A stretch of DNA of 64,000 bases, from NCBI GenBank assembly GCA_963457665.1, contig OY735233.1, forward strand, positions 25,062,428-25,126,427, read 5' to 3'. Made by a program: the position numbers and the translations under genes. Source of the stretch: Thysanoteuthis rhombus. Its lineage: Eukaryota > Mollusca > Cephalopoda > Oegopsida > Thysanoteuthidae. Under the pieces are notes generated by a model. The model did not search any database. It saw only the letters and a list, made by a program, of their open reading frames with translations, and was not told where the DNA came from. Position 1 is the first letter of the stretch. Each line of letters begins with the position of its first letter. Below are positions 22,740 through 33,189 of the stretch, one piece after another.

Positions 22740-23130
22740 TACAGTCCATAACTGAACAACCGTAGTGTCAAAATCTGAAGTCTTATAAAAATAAAAAAAA
22801 ATTTCCATCGAAGAATAATTTTGGTCAGGATAAATTCTATTCATGACATCACGGACGTTTTCCACTTGAAAACATCTTAAATTGAGCGGAGAACCATCTA
22901 GATGTTATTAAACCTGTCAAAATAAGGCCCCAAAAATGTCAAAGAAGCCTTTTTTTGAATACAAAAAAAAAAAAAAAAAATTTCAGAAAGGGTCTCGTGG
23001 AAACTGTTGCTTATTTTCAAGTCTGTAGACGAAACTGGGTGGCCAAGTGCAATGTAACACTCAAACAAGTACGCATATAAAAAGGATAGAACCCTTTGCC
23101 ATCTTGACTACGTATGTTCAATGCTGCAGA
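22740..23130 (+). repeat. Family D repeat, copy 2
   Basis: Same ordered motifs as 21130-21515 and 56640-57060, including TGTCAAAAT, GACATCACGGACGTTTTCCA, ACATCT..ATGTTATTAAACC-like and TATTTTCAAGTCTGTAGACG. It carries an A-run at about 22960-22980. Confidence 0.75.
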
Positions 23131-23310
23131 AAAAGATCGCTCTGAAAAATCGTTCAATGATTAACTCTTTCAACACGAGTAAACGGCTGCCTTTTTGTAA
23201 GTCCATAAAAACAAGTGGCCATTTTATCAGCTGCTGATCCATGCATTTCTCAACTCGTCAAGAAGCATGACCCACTGAACCATATCTGACTCGAGGACAT
23301 TATTGTCCCC

Positions 23311-23435
23311 ATATATATATATATATATATATATATAGCATTATATTATATTGAGACTTATTTGAGATGATATCCCGTCATCACTTGGTTAATATATTAC
23401 ATTATTGTCTGATAATGTCCCCAAGTCAATATTAA

Positions 23436-23488
<53 letters not shown>

Positions 23489-23555
23489 CAATCATATTAT
23501 ATTGAGACTTATTTGAGATTATAGCCTGTCATTACTTGGTTAATATATTACTTGC
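23311..23555 (-). repeat. Two inverted SINE-tail copies separated by (TA)n
   Basis: TATTGAGACTTATTTGAGAT, followed within about 20 bp by TCA.TACTTGGTTAATATATTAC, occurs at 23348-23400 and again at 23495-23551. Each is the reverse complement of the SINE tail at 23820-23870. TA runs lie at 23312-23338 and 23440-23485. Confidence 0.7.
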
Positions 23556-23689
23556 CCTCAACAATCTGGGTTGAAGAAACAATTAAAGTAAATGGGGCTG
23601 CTACAGGAATAGACAAATAGACTGAGAATAAACCAGATGAGAATTTTGTGTGAAAGCAGTCATTTGGTCCTTTGCATTCCCAGCAGCTC

Positions 23690-23880
23690 TTCAGCTTTGT
23701 GGTGAGAGCATCGCTAGGTTGAGGTGGCTACCCTATTGGTGGCAGGTTCAATTCCTGTTGCAGCCCCCACCCCCAATTTTCTTTAATTGTTTATTCTATT
23801 CACCTTGCCTTGGGAGAGTGATATATTAACCGTGTGACGTCAGGAGATCATCTCAAATACAAAAATACATTCTTCAAATG
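23690..23880 (+). repeat. tRNA-derived SINE with pol III A/B-box-like promoter
   Basis: A tRNA-like head has an A-box-like region (about 23692-23712, containing GTGGTGAGAGCATCG) and a B box GGTTCAATTCC at 23745-23755. The spacing of roughly 40 bp is right for a tRNA. The expected cloverleaf 3' half is followed by an unrelated AT-rich body. SINEs of this design are transcribed by RNA polymerase III and moved by LINE machinery; whether this copy is active cannot be seen. Confidence 0.65.
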
Positions 23881-24159
23881 AGAATGGGCTTTTTACTTTT
23901 ATAATTATGAGAACAATACTTTGCCAGTTGCTGAAGAACATGTCAGGCAAGAAATGTTGACATTCACATGGAATATATCCTTGTAATTCTTAGTTTATTT
24001 ATGATGAAATAAAGGATTTGCTACTTAATGTGTTTGTATAGCGGATTCTTTTATTACCACATATCTTGAGCTCTACTCTAAGTCAACTTGATCTTGAATG
24101 TATTGTGCACCTCATGAAATGAACCCATCACACATCAAATGTTGCATTATATCATATCA

Positions 24160-24420
24160 TATTATATTTCTAATTTGTGCGTGTATGTGTATTTATGTAT
24201 GTGTGTGTTTGTTGTGATCCGACATGATGTTGATGAAAATGACAATTTGTAGGTGAAGAAAAAAAGTTTAAGAGAAAAGAAGGTGTGACATCTCAAATTT
24301 TTTATTATTATCATGTGGGCATATTTTGGTGCATTTTGATGGTTGCCAGCCATCTTTTGCAGAGAAACTTGTAGCAGTGCAGAGAAAATTGTATGCGGTT
24401 AACATGCTTGAGATTGAGGA
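24160..24420 (+). mobile_element. Family B MITE-like element, left half (copy 3)
   Basis: Contains GATGAAAATGACAATT, a GTGACATCTCAAATTTTTTAT stretch and GTGGGCATATTTTGGTGCAT in the same order as 5476-5700. The right inverted arm is missing: the sequence passes directly into a family C tail. The left end is again a GT-rich microsatellite. Confidence 0.7.
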
Positions 24421-24519
24421 TTGCATTGACAGATATTAGAAAATAAGTGACTGAAGTGACACAAAAATCTTTTTAAAAAGTTTTTAATGATGTGTTGTTA
24501 AAAGCTGTGAAACTTTCTA

Positions 24520-24520
<1 letters not shown>
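24420..24520 (+). repeat. Family C tail fragment
   Basis: TTGACAGATATTAGAAAATAA, GTGACTGAAGTGAC and AAAGCTGTGAAACTTTCTAGA match 5130-5215. As in copy 2, a TA run (24522-24561) follows almost directly. Confidence 0.65.

Positions 24521-24521
<1 letters not shown>

Positions 24522-24561
<40 letters not shown>
24522..24561. repeat. (TA)n microsatellite
   Basis: A pure TA run at the right end of a family C fragment. Confidence 0.95.
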
Positions 24562-24563
<2 letters not shown>

Positions 24564-24613
24564 TGTAATTATATTTGTAGTTCATATTCTCAAGTGCATA
24601 ATAGTGACACCTT

Positions 24614-24919
24614 GTGTATGGGTTGTCTGGGCTCATGGAGTGGGGGGTCATTGTTCAAAGGGTCAACTCAGGTTATCATCTTAAAAAGTTAGCTAATATC
24701 CACAAACTCTTCAAAGTAAAAACAAGATCCACAATGATTTTCAAGAAAACAAAAAAATTGATTCGAGAAAAATTCAACCTTTTTGTAAGCATGTCAATAA
24801 TTGATCATTATCTGTGTGGAATTGGATCTAGCCTCAAGAAAGCCGAGTCTCCAATTCACAAGAATGAAATAATGATCGCATTAAGACACACTGCTGATAA
24901 TTTTCAATGTGGCTTCTAG
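24614..24919 (+). CDS. Hypothetical ORF, 101 codons
   Basis: An open frame in DNA that I cannot assign to any repeat in the window. The predicted peptide is lysine-rich in the middle (KTRSTMIFKKTKKLIREKF) and has an ordinary mixture of residues. I recognise no domain and there is no signal peptide. The first codons lie within a GGGGTCATTGTTCAAAGGG motif that recurs near 8400 and 60775, so the start may be repeat-derived. A second protein-like frame follows 50 bp downstream (24970-25095), raising the possibility of a decayed gene with a frameshift. Chance is equally possible. Confidence 0.2.
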   Translation: MYGLSGLMEWGVIVQRVNSGYHLKKLANIHKLFKVKTRSTMIFKKTKKLIREKFNLFVSMSIIDHYLCGIGSSLKKAESPIHKNEIMIALRHTADNFQCGF

Positions 24920-24969
24920 ATAACACAATGAATACCAAAGAGTTTATATCAACATAACTTTAAAACTCA

Positions 24970-25095
24970 GGATTCTTATTCATCTTGGTAGATCTCGAAG
25001 AGGTTATCCTGCAACTGACAGATGGACAAACATTGGTGAATCTGGACCTTTTGAGTCTGGAGCACTTGAAGTACATTGAGTCCTTCAAACATTAA
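24970..25095 (+). CDS. Possible exon fragment, leucine-rich
   Basis: A 41-codon open stretch ending in TAA, preceded by a CAG that could be a splice acceptor, although the pyrimidine tract before it is weak. The peptide contains VDLEEVILQLTDGQTLVNLD, with leucines spaced in an amphipathic pattern and balanced acidic residues. No family is recognised. It lies in a different frame from the ORF that ends at 24919. Confidence 0.15.
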   Translation, partial: GFLFILVDLEEVILQLTDGQTLVNLDLLSLEHLKYIESFKH

Positions 25096-25945
25096 TCAAA
25101 ATACATGGCAAATCGCAAAATCTACACATCAATGTCTGTTTACTGCATATATTTGGAAGTGAAGAGATATACATAAAAAGAAAGGTTAAACAAGTTGTTA
25201 ATCTGGAGTAAGAACGTCCTATCAAAACTCTGGGTAGATTTTTAGGTAAGACAAATTTATATTTGTAATTCATACTCTAATCACTGGATCTGAATTACAG
25301 GTAGTGGTGATATTAGTCTATTCAAAATAATTGAAAGCTTTATAATGAAATGGATTCCAAAATTGAATCTCAAGCAGTATTTAATTTATTTCTAATTAAA
25401 GAAACTTTTTTTTTCAAATTCTTATATTTTTGCACAGAAGGGGCCTGGGACAATTGCCCCTTTTCGTTCCCTTATGAATCCTGCACTGGATGAATACATA
25501 ACCTGTGTCCAACTTAGTTGGCAAAATCAATAAAGCAGGCCTGTTATGATCTTTTGATGGCCATCTCAAAGAGTAGAGATTTTCCACAAAATATTGAGAA
25601 AACTATTGTTTATTTTGATAAATAAATGTTTCAAATTTTCCAGCCACAAAAGAATTGATGGGTACAAAATGATTCATGAACTGTCAGTTTGCACCCCCCC
25701 CCATCCATGGTATTCCGATTATTTTTTTTCTCCTCTTCTACAATATATTCTTCACTTTGTCAACACAAAAAAATTCTGTAACCAATCTGTCTCTCATAAA
25801 ACTCCAAGTTGAGTGAAAAAAAGGCGATGTTGGAAATTATACATCCCGGAATGCAAATACATTTTTCCCGTCGATTTTTCTATGGTAAATATAGAACTGA
25901 TCACCCCTTCTGATTGTCCATTTGTCTTTGTTCTGTTTGAAAATC
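25096..25945. other. No gene seen
   Basis: AT-rich sequence without a supported exon or repeat. Confidence 0.45.
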
Positions 25946-26385
25946 ATCCACCAAAACTGTCACTCGTTTTTAAGTCATTCTGGCTGGCTGTTTATGTATC
26001 ATGTGTACTGGCACCACCGATGCAGCTACAGGGCTGAAAATTTCAACATTTACTTCTTATTTCTTGAAAAAAACTTCTCTTCTTTTTTTTTTCTTTCTTC
26101 TTTTTTTTTCTTAAATTCCAGCCTTAAACGTTTTTTTAATGGGACGTTCAATATACAATGTAAGTTTATGCTAAATTGGTCCCTTGGTTTGTGTCTCGTT
26201 GCATTCATGCTTGTTTTTTGTTTTTTGTTTTTTTTTCCCATCCAGATGTTTTTTCGTGATCACCAACTGAAAACAAAAAGACGAAAGAAACTTATTAATC
26301 ACTCCTTTTTAAAAAATTTTTGATTAATCACCCACAACACGACATGCTGCCAAAAGGCAATGGTCATGAGATGGTTTCTATTTTG
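25946..26385 (+). repeat. Family A repeat
   Basis: A nearly full copy: CCAAAACTGTCACTC, TTCTGGCTGGCTG, GGGCTGAAAATTTCAACATT, AATGTAAGTTTATGCTAAAT, GTGATCACCAACTGAA, AATCACCCACAACACGACAT and GCTGCCAAAAGGCAATGGTC. The terminal GTGACTAACC is missing. Confidence 0.85.
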
Positions 26386-26599
26386 TTTTTTGAGTTCTTA
26401 TCATGTTACAAGATGGCATTTCAGTTTTATCCTTCTCCCATCAAAGAACGATCTTCTAAAGGTCTTGACTCGTGGTTCCGGCATCACTTCTTTGCCAGCA
26501 TCTATCATTAATCACAATTATTTCTGCGTCCAGTTTTCTACTTTTCCATTTACAACAGCAACAAATTTGTTTTTTGCAGCAACACAGTTTAAGCGTTAT

Positions 26600-27085
26600 T
26601 GGAAACTGTCAATCAAAAATCCATCATAATTGTTTGGTTTCTACAATTTTCAAGTTGGTCTGGCTGGCTATGCATGTATGATGCGTACAGGCCATGCCAA
26701 TGGAGCTAGGGGCTTGAAACTATTGTAAATTAGAAACCGTCAACCTATTATTCTTAATTATGTCAAAAAGAGTGCATTTTTTGTTTTTTGAAAATCCTTC
26801 CCCCCACACACACACCTAGGCTTTTAGTGAGGGATTGGATTTGCAATGTAAGTATATGTTGAATCACTCCCTCAGTTCATGTCCGGCAGCATTCACACTT
26901 GCTTTTTTTTATTTGAAAATTTGGACTCTTTTTAGTGATCACTGCCCTACAAAGTGTAAGAAAAGTTACTTATTCATTGATCACGCCTCTCCTCTCCAGT
27001 TTTTAATTGATCATCCTCAACATAGCTTGCTGCCAGAAGACATTGGTCACATGATGGTTTCTATTGAGTGAATAACCAGACCTGT
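26600..27085 (+). repeat. Family A repeat, near complete
   Basis: Shows the family from AAACTGTCAATC to the terminal GAGTGAATAACCAGACCTG. It includes GGTCTGGCTGGCTATGCATG, CATTCACACTTGC, AGTGATCACTGCCCTAC and GCTGCCAGAAGACATTGGTC. A good reference copy for building a consensus. Confidence 0.88.
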
Positions 27086-27206
27086 CGTTTCTTTGTTGGA
27101 CAATTCTATTGTAATTTTTATCCTTTCCTTCTCATTAATGATTCTATTATTAATACTCTTTATGAATTTTATTATGATCATTTAGATAAAGAAAAAGGCC
27201 AGAGAC

Positions 27207-27237
27207 TGTACTAGTAGTAGTAGTAGTAGTAGTAGTG
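27207..27237. repeat. (TAG)n trinucleotide repeat
   Basis: About nine TAG units; non-coding context. Confidence 0.9.
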
Positions 27238-27559
27238 ATGGAATTGGACCTCTGTTTATTGTTATTGCTGTTGCTATTACTATGCTTCTCATAGTAATTG
27301 TCCAACTCCAATTTATTGAGTTTTAACTTCCTTTTCATAGGTAACAACATATGACAATGGCCAGACCAAGAGCATCATTTTTATATTTATTAAATTAAAA
27401 TGCCTCCATGGTCATCTCTTCAAAAAATTACGTTAGGAAACTTATCCAGCCTTAAGATATACATTCATTCAAATTATAAAAATGTATTAAACTTGGGAGA
27501 AAAATTTTTTTCCATATTACTAGACCAGAGGAACATTTACCTGCACATTTCATTTATGC

Positions 27560-28010
27560 AGGAATAACTGAAACTGGTGAGGAAGTCACTCCCACTCCTG
27601 AAGCCCAACTCACATCGATTTCTTGACATCTAGACATGGTTCAAAGCTGATATTCGATAGATACATTAGCCAGCACACCAGGCAGTGCAGTGAATTTGAG
27701 GTTGTTCGGATCAACTGTTTTCGATAAATAAAATTAAAACATTCATTATCTAAATTTAGATATTTCATATCTGAATCGGCAAACCTGAATTATCTAAATT
27801 TAGATACAAAATATCTAGATTGGCAGCACTGAAAAGAAGTAGACAATACTTGGAAGCCATAATTTTCAATGGATGGTGAATTACTTCAAATGGCAATTAT
27901 GACAGGCTACTTCACACACCTTAAAGTCCAGCCCCTTCCAAACCTGCCCCTTTAGAATGGGCACTGCCCTAATGATAATTGCCCTTCATAGAAATTCAGA
28001 ACTGATTTTC
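27560..28010 (+). repeat. Family E repeat, copy 2
   Basis: The strongest match to 18060-18300 begins at about 27745. It includes a small palindromic cluster in which ATATCTGAAT, TATCTAAATTTAGATA and ATATCTAGAT alternate, followed by the GGCAGCACTGAA core and AGTCCAGCCCCTTCCAAACC. The upstream part (27560-27745) is only weakly similar to 17880-17960. Confidence 0.65.
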
Positions 28011-28120
28011 TAAGAATCTGCCATGCTTTTTTTGGAAAACAAACCAGAAACGCTGCTATTCTGTCAGTCAGAACGTTGAGCAGTGACAGAAGAGAATTCT
28101 CTGTCAAGGCCAGGGGAAAT

Positions 28121-28273
28121 CTATTGGAATCGGTATTTGCAGTGTGGGGGAGATAAGGCAGTGTCTGTTGGAGGGGTTGGGTTGGGGTCCAGATGAGGAG
28201 GGGTGATGGCGGACTGGCCAGGCTGAATCACCTTGATGCCCTGAACTGAAAAGTATGTGGGCTGCCCGAACAT
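28121..28273 (-). CDS. Possible coding exon, proline-rich C-terminus
   Basis: The minus-strand frame is open from about 28306 to a TAG at 28121-28123. An ATG at 28271-28273 gives 50 residues. The peptide contains GQPTYFSVQGIKVIQPGQS followed by a proline- and threonine-rich tail. Codon use is GC-rich at third positions, unlike the surrounding AT-rich DNA. A candidate splice acceptor (pyrimidines then TTTTCAG) lies inside the frame at about 28250, which would make this a 3' terminal exon. No domain is recognised. It could also be an exonised or domesticated fragment, or chance. Confidence 0.28.
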   Translation of the reverse strand: MFGQPTYFSVQGIKVIQPGQSAITPPHLDPNPTPPTDTALSPPHCKYRFQ

Positions 28274-28434
28274 GAAAGCTGTTTTTTGGCAATGGCCTCT
28301 ATTTACTCAGTGTGGTTCCTGTACAGCAAAATGAACTCTCTCCTGGCAAATGAAATCAACATGATTTTCTCTCTTCTGCTGACTGAGAGGAAATGCCTCT
28401 TTGATCTTCAATAAAGTATCTCTATATATTCAGG

Positions 28435-28544
<110 letters not shown>

Positions 28545-28683
28545 GAGTTTTTATTTTTGAGGTTGGAGTTATCAATGAGTGAAGAGTGCTTGATTTCAGA
28601 TAGATACTTAGCTATCAGTGCTTCATGGTGATTCCAAGGTTCATTATGGAGCTTTGATTGCTCTATCTGTATCTATCTAACTA

Positions 28684-28952
28684 ATATATGTAAATATATA
28701 TATATATATATATATATAAATAATTATGTATATGTGTGTGTTGGTGTGTATATATGTGTGTTTGTGTGTGTGTGTTGGTGTGTATATATGTGTGTTTGTG
28801 TGTGTGTGTATATGTGTATATATGTGTGTTTGTGTGTGTGTGTGTATATATGTCTATTTGTGTGTGTGTGTGTATATATGTATATATGTGTATTTTTGTG
28901 TGTGTGTTTGAGGCATCGTGTATATATGTGCGTGTGTGTGTGCATATATATA

Positions 28953-29002
<50 letters not shown>

Positions 29003-29022
29003 TGTGTGTGTATATATATATG
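28684..29022. repeat. Composite (TA)n/(TG)n/TGTATATATG repeats
   Basis: About 340 bp of GT- and TA-rich repeats in which GTGTATATATGTGTGTTTGT-like units recur. It directly abuts the 3' end of an RTE LINE copy on the minus strand. Confidence 0.95.
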
Positions 29023-30365
29023 CATATATCATCATCAGCGCATCGTTGGACATAGATCTTCCCCAGGATTCATCACAATTCTCTATCATGGGCGTTGCGG
29101 AGCCAGTATTTTCTAAATCTGTCTAGTTCATCTCTCCATCTTGTGTTCGGTCGGCCTTAGTTTTGCAAGTGGTCTCTGAGGATCCATGTTGTAAGATATT
29201 AGGTCCATCAGTTGTCTTTCATTCTTGCAACATGACCAGCCCTTTGCGATTTGAGTTTTCTAATAGATTCTATGATTTCTCTGACATCCATTTTCTTCCT
29301 GATATACTGTGCTGTCTTGTGATCTCTCGATGTAAGGTTGAGCATTATTCTCTCATGTACATTGCATGCTTCTCACTTTGTGGGTTTATCTCTTGGTTAG
29401 GTTCCATGTTTCAGCTCCATAGGTGACTATTGGGAGGATGCATTGGCTGCATATTCTTCTTTTTAGGATTATTTGGATTGACTTATTTTTGAAGGTTGAG
29501 CTTGCTTTACCAAAGGTTTAACATCTTAGGGTGATTCTTAGCTTAATTTCTCCTTCTTTTGAGGATTTTGTGGAAATTCGTTGTCTTAGGGAAATGAAGT
29601 TGTCTACTCTCTCCATTTCTGTGTCCACAATTCTGATTTTAGTGTAGTTATTTCTTTCAGAACATTACTCTCTTTTAGACATAAGTTGGATAGTAAAGCT
29701 AGTTTTTTATTGATGATCTTACTAGCTTTTTTGAGTAGATCGATGGTGATGCTCCAGGAGCTTTCCTTTTTTTTTTTGTTTGTTTGATGGCTTGTTTAAC
29801 CTCCTATGGTGTAACTTCTGGGAAGTCTTTGAACTGATTGTATTCGTCTTGCGTATCTTGGTCCTTGTTTTGTTGCTCATGTCTTGAAGAGTGAAGTTCT
29901 TGGTAGAATTCTTGGGCGCTTTTGACAATTCTATCTCTGTTTGTTGTTATATCTCCGTTTTCTTTGAGTATGCTCGTTATCTGTTTCTGTCCTATTCTTA
30001 GAGCTTTGTTCATTGCTTTAAAGCCCCAACGTTTTTTCAAGAGTGGTTTCGGTGATTGCCGTTGTATACCTTCTTTTGTCTTCTCTTAGTTTCTTTTTGA
30101 TTGTTTTGTTTATTTCGGTCTCCTCTATTTTTTCCCTTGTTGTTGGTGGTGGTTTGAGGTTTCTGCGTTTTTCAATGAGTTTTTTGGTTTCCTCTGAGAT
30201 TTTACTAAGGGTCGGTGTGCTTCTTGGTTTGAACATAGTGGTTGCTTCTATTAGAAGCTGTGGAGTTCGTTGATGTTGGTGTCGATCTCATCGGTGAGTA
30301 TTTTAAATCTGTTCTTCAATTCTAGTTTTAAGGGTTGAGTGAGTTCCTTTGGTACGTTCAGTGGT
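29023..30365 (-). mobile_element. RTE-type LINE, longest copy, internally deleted (copy 4)
   Basis: Read from 30365 down to 29023. The linker before the reverse transcriptase comes first (peptides near PTLSKISEETKKLIEKRRNL and KRWGFKAMNKALRIGQKQI). A SAQEFYQELH block follows, then an EVTPEEVKQAIKQ-like start of the RT domain that breaks at the expected A.G.D.I.I.LLK region near 29750. The sequence then jumps to the C-terminal block (SSKEGEIKLRITL, STFKNKS, ILKRRICSQCILP, VTYGAETWNLTKR) and the terminal RDELDRFRKYWL and (TGA)n. The RT palm with its catalytic FADD/YADD box is deleted between about 29690 and 29740. The endonuclease is absent (5' truncation). Stops and frameshifts make it non-functional. 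Confidence 0.9.
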
Positions 30366-30384
30366 TGCTGTTTGGTGTGTATGT

Positions 30385-30491
30385 TATATATATATATATA
30401 TATGTATATTCAAATGTGTGTATATATATATATATATATACGTGTGTATATGTATATTAAAATGTGTGTGTGTGTATATGTATATTCAAAC

Positions 30492-30534
<43 letters not shown>
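30385..30534. repeat. Composite (TA)n/(TG)n microsatellite
   Basis: TA and TG runs with a repeated TATGTATATTNAAANGTGTG module. It begins about 20 bp beyond the 5' truncation point of the RTE copy. Confidence 0.9.
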
Positions 30535-30614
30535 GTATAATATGTTGTAAAAAACTTTCCTGGAACCTGGAATCTAAAATATGCATCGTCATTCACCTGA
30601 CGTAGCCCAGAGAG

Positions 30615-30935
30615 AAAGTGGTTGGTGATCAATGAATAAGTTACTTTCCTTGCCTTTTGTTGAGTGGTGATCACTGAAAAAAATGTCTGAATTTAACAAA
30701 AAAAAAAAGCATGAATGCTGACTGACATTAACCAAGTGATTAATTTAGCAAATGCTTACATTGTAAATTAAACCCTCTCTCAGAACTAATTTTGGAGTGG
30801 AATTTAAAAAAAATATAATTGGCGGTTGTGAATGTTTCATTTCAGCCTATCAGTTGTATTGATACGGCCTGTACATACATAGATAAGCAGACCCATTGAA
30901 AGATTGAGAAAACCTGTTGGTGTTGATAGTTTTGG
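30615..30935 (-). repeat. Family A repeat, inverted, in duplication unit 1
   Basis: Contains TGATCAATGAATAAGTTACT, GTGATCACTGAAAAAAATGT, ACATTGTAAATTAAACCC and CAGCCTATCAGTTGTATTGA in family order. The family 3' terminus is trimmed. Confidence 0.8.
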
Positions 30936-31397
30936 TCTTACAGTCTTGTGTGAGTATTGGTCATCTGTGGTCTGCACTGTCTTCATCTCAGGAATAATGC
31001 TAAAAAAAACAAAAATGTTTTTATAAATTTTCGGCTTCTAAAAACTCATGTGAACTTCTCCAGTGCACCCAATCTTGGATGAAAGTTTTTCTTTTTCTTT
31101 TCTTTGCAACGAAAAGTTCCGATTGCATAAAGAAATCTTTAAAACATGAACGTCTTTTCCTTTCCTTCACTTTATGCATATCATTTCTCTTCTAAGAATG
31201 CAGTGGAGGTGAAGTTTTTGTGAAAACTAAAATCAATTTTAGAAAGGATTGCAGTTTTTCTCTTCTCTAAAGAAAATAAAAAGCATCAAATTAATTTATT
31301 TATGAACAATGAGATTTTTTCTTCTCCGTCTCGAATAATAATCCTATCAAGTTTCATTTTATTTAAACTTTTAACTAAATCAGCTCTTGTTAATCTT

Positions 31398-31803
31398 TCA
31401 ATAGAAACTGTGGTATGACCAGCATCTTTTGACGGCATGCTGTGTTTGGGATGATCAATAAAAATATTTGGGGAGATAAAAAGATGATTTCGTTTGTCGA
31501 TTATCACAAAGAATGTCCAAATTTATAAAAAAACATGGAAACAAACGTGAACACTGCTGGACAAGGATTAATGAGCTAATTTAGCATAAACATACATTGT
31601 AAACTGAAGCCCCACTAAAAATCTATTCTGGGGATAAGTGTTCAAAAAACAAAAGAGTGTTTCCCCAGATGTAATGAGGAGTAAATGTTTGAATTTTCAG
31701 CCTTCTAGCCTCATTGATGCAGTCCGTTCATAGATAGGCAGGCAGACAGCCAGCCTCACTTAAAAACTAAAGAAACTTATGTTGATGCTGACAGTCAGTT
31801 TCT
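31398..31803 (-). repeat. Family A repeat, inverted, in duplication unit 2
   Basis: Starts TCAATAGAAACTGTGG, then GCATGCTGTGTTTGGGATGA, TTTAGCATAAACATACATTG, AGGAGTAAATGTTTGAATTT and AAACTTATGTTGATGCTGAC. Confidence 0.85.
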
Positions 31804-32515
31804 TACATGTAATCTGATCTAATGTATTGGTCACCAGTTTTCTGCACCTTTTCAATCTTAATGATATTAAAAAATGAAAATGTTTTATTGAATTTTCAGC
31901 TTCTGAAAACACATGTGGACTTTTAATAGTGCACTTGATCTCTATAGCAATGAAATACCCCGATTGTTTGAAGAAATCTTTAAAACATGAACCTCTTTTC
32001 CTTTTCTTCACTATATGCATATTATTTCTCGTCTAAGAATGCAGTGTATGTTAAGTTTTTGTGAAAACTAAAATCAATTTTAGAAAAGACTGCAGTTTTT
32101 CTTCTCTTTTGAGAAAAAAAAAACTTCAAATTAATTTATTTATGAAGAATGAGATTTTTTTTCCATTTTCTTGAATAATAATCCTATCAAGTTGCATATT
32201 ATTTAAACTTTAAATTAAAATTTGTTCCACTTTCTGTGTTTTGTTTTTTTTTTTTTAAATTTCATTTTGAATAAGTGTCTTCTCTAACAGTGTCAGACAA
32301 CAAATGCATCTTTTCTGGTCGTGGCCTGTGGACACATGGTTTAGATTAACCTCAATCTTTGCCTCCCCTCCGCTAATAAAAAATGTGATATAGAGGCTAA
32401 CTTGAATTCTTGTCAAAAGAGACTCGTACAACATTACCATCACTTTTGTTTACCAATGGTATTAGTCCGTTTTAGTTCACATCTGTGCACATGCACGCAC
32501 ATACTAGTCTAAAAG

Positions 32516-32953
32516 TTGAAAATTTTGAAAAAACGATTAAAATATTGCGCGGTCAAATGTACTGGTTTCATGGATAGGAGGCTAAACCTCGAAGACTCAA
32601 GCTCTACATTTTGGGAATCCGAAAGGGTTTCAGTGAGCCGCTGTACCATGGGAGAGAGCTCCTTTCTCGGCTTCCAAGCTTGGATCATAGTGGAGTATCT
32701 GATCCCCCTTGTGGCCAAGAGGAGGTCACCATCTAGTTTGAGAAGACCCCTCCCCCATGATTGCACCTCTCCATTGCACCAAGAGGGTCAGGGTCAGGGT
32801 CAATCAGTGAGACGTGTGCCAAAGGAACGGCCCACATATACATTGTGTGCACCCCACACACACACATTAAACCTGATCTCGTGTCAAATCCACCATCCCT
32901 CCATGGCAGAGTCTATAAATAGATCCCCTGGTGAAACAATTCCCGTTAGGTAG
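32516..32953 (+). CDS. Hypothetical ORF, 145 codons
   Basis: An open frame through a moderately GC-rich, non-microsatellite patch. The predicted peptide is basic and serine/proline-rich (for example VAKRRSPSSLRRPLPHDC), with a GQGQGQ stretch from an imperfect tandem GGTCAG repeat near 32800. No domain or signal peptide is recognised. The opposite strand is also open for 85 codons (32509-32766), so strand choice is arbitrary. I cannot match the patch to the repeats defined here. A diverged mobile-element remnant is as likely as a gene. Confidence 0.15.
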   Translation: MKILKKRLKYCAVKCTGFMDRRLNLEDSSSTFWESERVSVSRCTMGESSFLGFQAWIIVEYLIPLVAKRRSPSSLRRPLPHDCTSPLHQEGQGQGQSVRRVPKERPTYTLCAPHTHTLNLISCQIHHPSMAESINRSPGETIPVR

Positions 32954-33189
32954 GGGGTAATGTTATCCTGTGTCAACTTTGGGGTTGGGTCAACTGGGCA
33001 GGGAGGGGAAAGGAAAAGGGAAATGTTTTCTTGCTGACATTGACTGAGATTTTATTTTAATTTTCTTGTCCTACTGAAGAAGAGAATTGAACTCAAAAGA
33101 AGGGTGATAAAAAATGCTAATAGGCTTTCATTGTTTATAACCGGATCAAGGTCATGGTCACATTACACTTGCATATATAGGTTAAGAAT

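Larger units (their letters stand above)
30600..32225. repeat. Tandem segmental duplication, two ~800-bp units
   Basis: Unit 1 (about 30615-31390) and unit 2 (about 31398-32225) are similar along their whole length. Both start with an inverted family A copy. Both continue with the same unique-looking tail containing GAAATCTTTAAAACATGAAC, AAGTTTTTGTGAAAACTAAA and AATAATAATCCTATCAAGTT. Divergence is roughly 10-20% by eye, so the duplication is old. Confidence 0.85.

Noticed and set aside
23690..23770. Functional tRNA gene
   Set aside because: A- and B-box-like motifs are present, but the acceptor-stem ends do not pair and an AT-rich body continues downstream. A tRNA-derived SINE is the better reading.
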